Both the position numbers and the translations under genes were made by a program. Of a DNA stretch of 10,399 nt, positions 5,947 to 10,399 are shown one piece after another (the first letter of the stretch is position 1; the number at the start of each line of letters is the position of its first letter). The notes under the pieces were generated by a model. It made no database searches and was not told where the DNA came from. It saw only the letters and a program-made list of their open reading frames with translations. The stretch is from Ktedonobacter sp. 13_1_20CM_4_53_11 (GTDB lineage Bacteria; Chloroflexota; Ktedonobacteria; Ktedonobacterales; Ktedonobacteraceae): NCBI GenBank assembly GCA_001919995.1, contig MNIY01000032.1, forward strand, positions 1 through 10,399, given 5' to 3'.

Positions 5947-6581
5947 TATGGAATAGACCATTGTCGCCGTTTTGGCTGCTCTTTTGCAAAACGGGGGCAA
6001 TGGTCTAGAGCAAATTCATACCAATCAAGCCAGTCGCTCTCAGTGAACGCATCGTCAACGTTGCCGTATGACTGCCGCATGAACCACTGGCACAGAGCAT
6101 AAGAAATCGGCTCATCTGCCTCAACCGCTTTTGCAAAGTCGGCGTAGTCCAGGTAGTCCGACTCTTCCCATCCGGTAACTTCAGATCTTCTGGCTCCCAC
6201 TGCCGGTCCGCTGCCGGGCATAGTTGGAGTTGCCCCTGCAGGTGTCGGATACATTGTATAAGCTGGCGGCCCTGATGGGGCCCCTCCAAACAACGCTGAG
6301 TTTACAGGAACATATGAGTAAACTATCTCTATGTTATCCTGCTTCCCTGTATTGGGTGGTGGCGCAGCAAAACTAAGAGTTTTTGTATATTCGTCTATGA
6401 GAGCTTCATATCCAAGAAAAAAGAATTGCTTGCCTACGTGGCCCGTCTTTTTATACATGCCATCAATTCTAACAGCGTACACTGACACTGGCCGGTGCGT
6501 CAGGTAGAACATATCAGTGTTACCATCAGCAGTAAATTTGTCTATCTGCGTGCGATGCTGTGATGGTAGAAAAGTTGCCAT
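5946..6581 (-). CDS. Hypothetical protein with phage-structural-like N-terminal domain
   Basis: This 211-residue acidic, soluble protein is not one I can name. Residues 10-92 follow a pattern often seen in phage tail or baseplate beta domains: F-ADGNTDMFYLTHRPVSVYAV-IDG, then a hydrophobic Y-T-TLSFAAPPP turn, then IEIVYSYVPV. A Pro/Gly/Ala linker (about 97-130) follows. The C-terminal part (135-200) is rich in Asp, Trp and Tyr and helical (SDYLDYADFAKAVEADE, CQWFMRQSYGNVDDAF, SDWLDWYEFALDHCP). There is no signal peptide or membrane segment. The ATG at 6581 has GGAGG upstream at a rather long distance of 12 nt. It is separated by 178 bp from the upstream operon and may have its own promoter. 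No other phage genes are nearby, so prophage origin is only a possibility. Confidence 0.65.
   Translation of the reverse strand: MATFLPSQHRTQIDKFTADGNTDMFYLTHRPVSVYAVRIDGMYKKTGHVGKQFFFLGYEALIDEYTKTLSFAAPPPNTGKQDNIEIVYSYVPVNSALFGGAPSGPPAYTMYPTPAGATPTMPGSGPAVGARRSEVTGWEESDYLDYADFAKAVEADEPISYALCQWFMRQSYGNVDDAFTESDWLDWYEFALDHCPRFAKEQPKRRQWSIP
5954..6007. repeat. Long imperfect inverted repeat (20-bp arms)
   Basis: The left arm 5954-5973 (TAGACCATTGTCGCCGTTTT) pairs with the right arm 5988-6007. It matches at 18 of 20 positions, and an extra G-C pair extends it inward, leaving a 12-nt loop. In plus-strand RNA one mismatch becomes a G-U wobble. It lies at the 3' end of the 211-codon gene and downstream of the convergent gene ending at 5871. 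No U-tract follows on either side, so it is not a standard intrinsic terminator, though it may still end or protect transcripts. Confidence 0.6.
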
Positions 6582-6759
6582 TGTCGTTGTTTTCCTCCGG
6601 GATTGCTGAATATTACCTCTTTCTTTAGACTATGTGGCCTTCAACGCCTTTGTCTGATTCTAATACGTCTCTAAGGACGTTGTCGTATACCTGTATGTTC
6701 TGGTGTTGCTATCGCCTGGCGCGCAAGCGTTTTGTGTACAAAGGGCTCATTCCTGACCA
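6582..6759. other. Intergenic region, 178 bp
   Basis: This gap lies between the FAD oxidoreductase stop and the start of the 211-codon gene, both minus strand. It has a small inverted repeat (ACGTC at 6665-6669, GACGT at 6676-6680) but no convincing promoter or terminator. Confidence 0.4.
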
Positions 6760-7920
6760 CTACCCTAAAAACTCTTCAACCGCATCCTGCTGCAAACTTT
6801 CTATTCTCCCAGCCCTCAATCCGTCCAATTCGGGAACCGCTCGTCCAATCAACTGCTCGGACACCGCCCGCCCAACGGCTGGTGCGAGAGCAAAACCATG
6901 CCCAGAGAAACCAAGGGTGACCGTCAATCCGTCCAAACCCATAATGGGCCCAATGAAGGGCAGGCCATCAATGCTCTCCGCTTCAAGGCCGCACCACGCC
7001 CGTGCAATGCGCTGCTGTCCTACCGGTGGCAGCAGCGCACAGGCCGCTTCCCAGTTACCCTTTACGCTCTCCTCGCGCAGCATATAAGAACGTCGATCAG
7101 CGGTTGGTTCACCAGGCCAGCCGCCACCGATCAGGAACGAGCCATCGTTCACCTGTTTGAGAGAAAGCGCGCGACTGACCGCGCTTAGCACCGGTTGCAG
7201 CACCTGTCGTGGCGCTGGCGTCGAGAGGACCATTTGCAGCGCGACCATTTTAATTGGCAGGCGCAGCCCAACGGTCCCGGCCAGTTCATCGCTCCATGCC
7301 CCTGCCGCCAGCACAACCTGCTCGGCCTGGATCTCGCCACGCCCGGTGCGTGCCCCTATGACCCGCTCACCCTCTACCAGTAATGCCAGTACAGCGGTCC
7401 CCTTCCAGTAGGTTGCGCCAAGGCGCTGAGCTGCCTTGGCGAAGGCGTGTGTAGTGAGCGCCGGGTCGGCCTGTCCGTCGCCGGGGCTGTAACTGCCCGC
7501 CACGACGCCCGCGTGGAGACCCGGTACAAGCGCAGTCACCTCCTGGCGGTCCACCAGCCTCACATCAGTAAAACCGAGATCCTGCTGTTCCTGTACGAAA
7601 GTAACAAGCTGCTCGGCCTCCGCATCAGTTTCGGCCAGCAACAGGTTTCCTCCTCTGCGATACTGTACATCGGCTTCAAGCTCCTCTTCCAGCGTTCTCC
7701 AGCGTTCGATGGCTTCAACAGCCAGTTTCGCCTCGGCCGGGTGGCGTCCCTGTCGTCGCACCCCACCCGCGCTGGCCCACGAAGCCGCAGGCGCGCTGGC
7801 CACCTCCTCTGACCGCTCCACCACGAGTACCTGCCGCCGCTGCCTCGCCACGTAGTACGCAATCGCGCTACCCATAACGCCACCGCCAATGATCAACACT
7901 TCACTTTTTGTTACGCTCAT
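6760..7920 (-). CDS. FAD-dependent amino acid oxidase/dehydrogenase, DAO family
   Basis: This 386-residue flavoenzyme is of the DAO superfamily (glycine oxidase, sarcosine oxidase beta, D-amino acid dehydrogenase group). The N-terminus has the FAD dinucleotide-binding fold: VLIIGGGVMGSAIAYYVA (about residues 8-25) and VLVVERSE ending in the ribose-binding Glu35. The C-terminal closing motif is GLEAESIDGLPFIGP, followed by GFSGHGFALAPAVGRAVSEQLIG, also typical. The length matches stand-alone DAO oxidases. The likely reaction is oxidation of the C-N bond of a small amino acid or secondary amine. The substrate and electron acceptor cannot be assigned, and no partner subunit genes are visible. 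Its ATG overlaps the TGA of the pseudouridine synthase gene (ATGA), showing co-translation. No signal peptide is present, so it should be cytoplasmic. Confidence 0.88.
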   Translation of the reverse strand: MSVTKSEVLIIGGGVMGSAIAYYVARQRRQVLVVERSEEVASAPAASWASAGGVRRQGRHPAEAKLAVEAIERWRTLEEELEADVQYRRGGNLLLAETDAEAEQLVTFVQEQQDLGFTDVRLVDRQEVTALVPGLHAGVVAGSYSPGDGQADPALTTHAFAKAAQRLGATYWKGTAVLALLVEGERVIGARTGRGEIQAEQVVLAAGAWSDELAGTVGLRLPIKMVALQMVLSTPAPRQVLQPVLSAVSRALSLKQVNDGSFLIGGGWPGEPTADRRSYMLREESVKGNWEAACALLPPVGQQRIARAWCGLEAESIDGLPFIGPIMGLDGLTVTLGFSGHGFALAPAVGRAVSEQLIGRAVPELDGLRAGRIESLQQDAVEEFLG

Positions 7921-8681
7921 ATCAAAGACCTCACCTCATCCTCGCTTAAATATCGCCATTTGCCCTCTCCCAGGTCTCCTAACCTCAGTGGCCCCACTCC
8001 GACCCGCTGCAACTGCAGCACCCGGTGCCCGACCGCGGCCAGCATGCGCCGTACCTGGCGTTTCCGCCCCTCGTGGATCCTCAGTTCCAGCCAGCAATTC
8101 GTCCCCACGCGCCGTAAGCGATGGACTTGCGCGGGTGCCGTTCGATGTATCGCTCCATTGTCCTCCCTGATCTCCACGCCCTTGCGCAGCGCTTCCAGCG
8201 TCGTTTCCTCCGGGCAGCCCTGCACAAGGACGTGATACTGCTTCTCCATCGCGTAGCGCGGGTGCGAGAGGCGAAGAGCAAACTCCCCATCGTTGGTCAG
8301 CAGCAGTAGGCCGCTGGTGTCGATATCCAGCCGCCCAACGGGATAGACGCGGAAGCGGCGCACTTTCGCAGGCAGGAGATCGAGCACGGTAGGTCGGCCC
8401 TGCGGGTCTCTGGCCGTACTGACATAACCCATGGGTTTATGCAGCACCAGGTAGACATATTTGCTGGCCGCCATCACTTTTTTACCATCGACACTCACCG
8501 TGTCACGTGCGGGATCGATGCGCGCACCCTGCACAGTCACGGTCACCCCATTGACCTGCACGCGGCCAGCTGCTATCAGTTCTTCGGCATGACGACGCGA
8601 AGCGACGCCGGCATGGGCCAGGAAACGCGCCAGCCGTTCACCCTCTTGCTCTTTTTGCTCGCTTCCTGGTTCTTGCCTCAT
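7917..8681 (-). CDS. Pseudouridine synthase, RsuA/RluB family
   Basis: This 254-residue rRNA pseudouridine synthase has an N-terminal S4 RNA-binding domain (about 15-62: RLARFLAHAGVASRRHAEEL, GRVQVNGVTV). The catalytic domain has LHKPMGYVSTARDPQGRPTV (about 80-99) and the active-site motif GRLDIDTSGLLLLTNDGE with catalytic Asp about 119, plus ELRIHEGRKRQVRRMLAAVGH near the end. That motif set marks the RsuA/RluB/RluE/RluF branch. Gram-positive-type RluB homologues modify 23S rRNA, but the exact target is not provable here. ATG at 8681 is chosen because it overlaps the previous stop as ATGA and has a GGGAG upstream; an in-frame ATG at 8705 lacks a ribosome binding site and would overlap the neighbour by 28 nt. 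A short Glu/Gln-rich N-terminal tail precedes S4. Confidence 0.93.
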   Translation of the reverse strand: MRQEPGSEQKEQEGERLARFLAHAGVASRRHAEELIAAGRVQVNGVTVTVQGARIDPARDTVSVDGKKVMAASKYVYLVLHKPMGYVSTARDPQGRPTVLDLLPAKVRRFRVYPVGRLDIDTSGLLLLTNDGEFALRLSHPRYAMEKQYHVLVQGCPEETTLEALRKGVEIREDNGAIHRTAPAQVHRLRRVGTNCWLELRIHEGRKRQVRRMLAAVGHRVLQLQRVGVGPLRLGDLGEGKWRYLSEDEVRSLI

Positions 8682-9850
8682 AGCTTTCGCTCTCCCACCA
8701 TGCACAGGTTACAGCGTTTATCCTTGCAGGTTTGCTGGTAAATATGTTGCAATCCCTGCTGCTCACAGGCCCCTCTGGGTTCCCGCGTCAACTGCAGTTG
8801 GTCACACATCGCGCGGGTAATGCGATTCGAGGAGAGTCCTGGGTGCTCAGTATAGAGTATCTGTGCCTGCTCAGCAAGCTTCGTATCATGCTCTATCAAG
8901 GCCACGGCTATGGCGAAGGGCAGCACGACGTTACAGATCAGGATATCAGCCCTCGCAGTTCCCAGGTCTTGAAATACGGCGCGCAACTGGTGCAGTCGAT
9001 CGCTTGTCTGCTTGACATTCCCTGGGGTTTGCTTGCCTACGGGCGGCAGTTCACCGGGTCCACCGTGCATTACGGCATCGGTCTCCGCTCCCTTTTGAAC
9101 TGTTGTAGCGCTCACTATCTCCCTCAGCGTCTGCCAGGCGCTGCGCTCGCGCCACTGCTCTACAAGCCCGCGCAGTACGTACAGACGACCCCTGTCCAGC
9201 GGTGAGGGATCGAAGGTACGTCCCAGCGGCTCCGGCAGGTCGCTCTCCAGGCCCAGCAGGCGCTGGCCAGCGGCGCGAAAAAATGCGCGATCGCGCCCAT
9301 AGCCAAGCCCCTCAGCCAGCGCGGTAATCAAGCAGAGATCATAGGCGCTGAATGCGCTGTGGGGATAACTCTTGTGCAGGAGTTCCACAAAGGCGTGTGT
9401 CTTTTGCTCAAAACGCAGCAAACCTGCCTGCTTCAGTATACAACTGCGCTCCTGCTCGTCCAGCTGTGGCATGACTTGCTGGCATGGCCAGACCGCGGAG
9501 AGGTAGGTTTTGCGTGGCGGCGCGAAATCATTGAGAGAGCACAGGGGAATAGCTCTCCCACCCAGATCGCGCGCAGGAGATGGATGGTCACAAACAAGGA
9601 CCACATGCAGGATCACACTTGTATAACGGGCGTCGCTGTGGTGCTGGTGCATATACCAATCGCTGGCTCGCACATGGAATTCGATGGCGCCGGAGCAGGG
9701 CACGTCATTCCAGGGGAAGCGTAAGACGGCGTCGAGCACATCTGGCCCCGCGGCGCTGCCAGGATGCCCGGGGAATAGGAGTTGGCAGGTATCGCCATTG
9801 CTCAACGGTAAGCGCATACCGGGAGGGAGTGCGAACCAGCGCCGCGCCAC
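8678..9850 (-). CDS. DUF2851 family protein
   Basis: At least 390 residues of a DUF2851 protein, a family of unknown function. Recognisable features are LPLSNGDTCQLLFPGHPGSAAGPDVLDA (about 15-41, given here as the family's G-GPDF-like motif), GAIEFHVRASDWYMHQHH (54-71) and TSVILHVVLV (77-86). This block of His, Asp and Glu residues resembles a restriction-like metal site, though no activity is established. The C-terminus has a Cys cluster (C375, C380, C383) after GLQHIYQQT, which could bind metal. GTG 9850 is the first standard start codon in the frame, but it has GGAG directly abutting it. The frame continues upstream with family-like sequence (PSAYLHIYETE), so the true start is probably an ATT at 9922 (24 codons earlier). 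The gene is coupled to the downstream pseudouridine synthase by ATGA. Confidence 0.88.
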   Translation of the reverse strand: MARRWFALPPGMRLPLSNGDTCQLLFPGHPGSAAGPDVLDAVLRFPWNDVPCSGAIEFHVRASDWYMHQHHSDARYTSVILHVVLVCDHPSPARDLGGRAIPLCSLNDFAPPRKTYLSAVWPCQQVMPQLDEQERSCILKQAGLLRFEQKTHAFVELLHKSYPHSAFSAYDLCLITALAEGLGYGRDRAFFRAAGQRLLGLESDLPEPLGRTFDPSPLDRGRLYVLRGLVEQWRERSAWQTLREIVSATTVQKGAETDAVMHGGPGELPPVGKQTPGNVKQTSDRLHQLRAVFQDLGTARADILICNVVLPFAIAVALIEHDTKLAEQAQILYTEHPGLSSNRITRAMCDQLQLTREPRGACEQQGLQHIYQQTCKDKRCNLCMVGERKL

Positions 9851-9921
9851 CTCCGTCTCGTATATATGCAGATAAGCGGAGGGAAAGGAAGCTTCTCGTA
9901 CTGCGCGTACATGCGTGATAA

Positions 9922-9935
9922 TTACTCGCTCTCCT
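9922..9935 (-). promoter_or_regulatory. RBS at the DUF2851 gene junction suggesting an ATT start
   Basis: AGGAG at 9935-9931 lies 8 nt before ATT (9922-9920), which overlaps the TAA stop as TAATT. This mimics the common TAATG coupling with the last G replaced by T. The spacing is ideal, and the frame from ATT leads straight into the DUF2851 protein. Confidence 0.45.
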
Positions 9936-10399
9936 GCTTAGGAACCGCGGGCAATTCCTCTGTATCGTCTAGCTCATCATCGCCGTCCAACTGCGCTCCC
10001 TTTTCCGCCGGCGATGTATCTTGCAGGCGCTCTTCAATGCCATCGGTGAGAGGTTGTGTAGAGACCGGGAGTTCCTCAAATCCTTCTTCGGCCTGGTCTT
10101 TGGCGGCAAGGGCCATGCCTTCAGCAACTTCCGCCTCCGCCTCTGCATTCATGGCCGTATTCAGCGCCCGCTCTTCCGCGGCTTCGGCATCCGCCAGCAG
10201 CGCGTGAGCGCGTGTAGCCTCGTGTTCTGCATTTTGCAGGTACCTATCGGCATCCTCTCCACTCAAAGCGCCGCTGGCGATAGCGGCACGTACCTCTTCC
10301 AGCACCTGGTCAGCCTGCTGAGCGGCATAACTCGCCTCGCGTGTGCGCGCACTGCTGGCCTCCGCCATCGCTTCCGCCTCAGCAGCCGCGGCAGCCGCC
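9922..10399 (-). CDS. Ala/Glu-rich coiled-coil protein, 5' end outside the window
   Basis: The frame is open to the right edge. Upstream of the ATG at 10368 it reads Ala-rich (six Ala, then EAEA), so the gene probably begins beyond the window. The visible 159 codons encode a low-complexity protein. The first two thirds are an Ala/Glu/Arg heptad-like helix (SYAAQQADQVLEEVRAAI, EHEATRAHALLADAEAAEE, MNAEAEAEVAEGMALAAKD), almost certainly coiled coil. The last third is acidic and disordered (LDGDDELDDTEELPAVP). There is no membrane segment and no recognisable family. Such sequences often belong to scaffold or regulatory tails, and the missing N-terminus may hold the functional domain. It ends in TAA at 9924-9922, immediately ahead of the DUF2851 gene, so the two are likely cotranscribed. 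Confidence 0.7.
   Translation of the reverse strand, partial: AAAAAAEAEAMAEASSARTREASYAAQQADQVLEEVRAAIASGALSGEDADRYLQNAEHEATRAHALLADAEAAEERALNTAMNAEAEAEVAEGMALAAKDQAEEGFEELPVSTQPLTDGIEERLQDTSPAEKGAQLDGDDELDDTEELPAVPKQESE

Noticed and set aside
8682..8705. Earlier ATG for the pseudouridine synthase at 8705
   Set aside because: It has no ribosome binding site and a 28-nt overlap with the upstream gene, whereas ATG 8681 forms an ATGA junction.
9359..9918. Plus-strand open frames opposite the DUF2851 gene
   Set aside because: They are antisense to a recognisable family protein and have no ribosome binding sites or domain features.

Overview
The window reads as a chromosomal piece of a Gram-positive-like soil bacterium, most likely a member of the Chloroflexota (Ktedonobacteria type). 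This rests on moderate GC, the combination of a YciE/YciF-type DUF892 protein, a DUF2851 protein, GTG/TTG starts and strong GGAGG ribosome binding sites. The lineage is inferred from gene content only. There are no rRNA or tRNA genes, CRISPR arrays or insertion sequences.

Layout. Positions 1-273 (minus) hold the N-terminal part of a DUF892 ferritin-like protein. An intergenic stretch (274-736) contains a perfect 18-bp palindrome. A three-gene plus-strand operon follows (737-2964): a small membrane-anchored protein of unknown function, a DedA-family membrane protein whose TTG start overlaps the preceding stop, and a GT28 glycosyltransferase of the MGDG synthase/UgtP type. Facing it, with 15 bp between stop codons, is the minus-strand gene for UDP-sulfoquinovose synthase (SqdB/SQD1), interrupted in frame by a 357-residue intein with a LAGLIDADG endonuclease. 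The intein sits inside the catalytic YxxxK motif (Y-H-L | intein | S-K). Upstream of sqdB are three tandem 11-bp repeats about 11 bp before a TATGAT -10 box. This geometry resembles a Pho-box promoter and fits a gene for phosphate-sparing sulfolipid synthesis.

The middle (5455-6581) has two convergent genes I cannot name: a small single-pass membrane protein and a 211-residue acidic protein whose N-terminal part resembles beta-rich domains of phage structural proteins. A long imperfect inverted repeat lies at the end of the second.

The right side (6760-10399, all minus) looks like one operon. In transcription order it holds an Ala/Glu-rich coiled-coil protein (cut by the window edge), a DUF2851 protein, an RsuA/RluB-type pseudouridine synthase, and a DAO-family FAD oxidoreductase. 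The last two junctions are 4-nt ATGA overlaps. The DUF2851 gene may start at a rare ATT codon.

The functional theme of the left half is membrane glycolipid biology. GT28 and SqdB would supply non-phosphorus glycolipids or their sugar donor, with DedA as a likely lipid transporter. The main find is the intein splitting the SqdB active site, so enzyme activity would depend on protein splicing.
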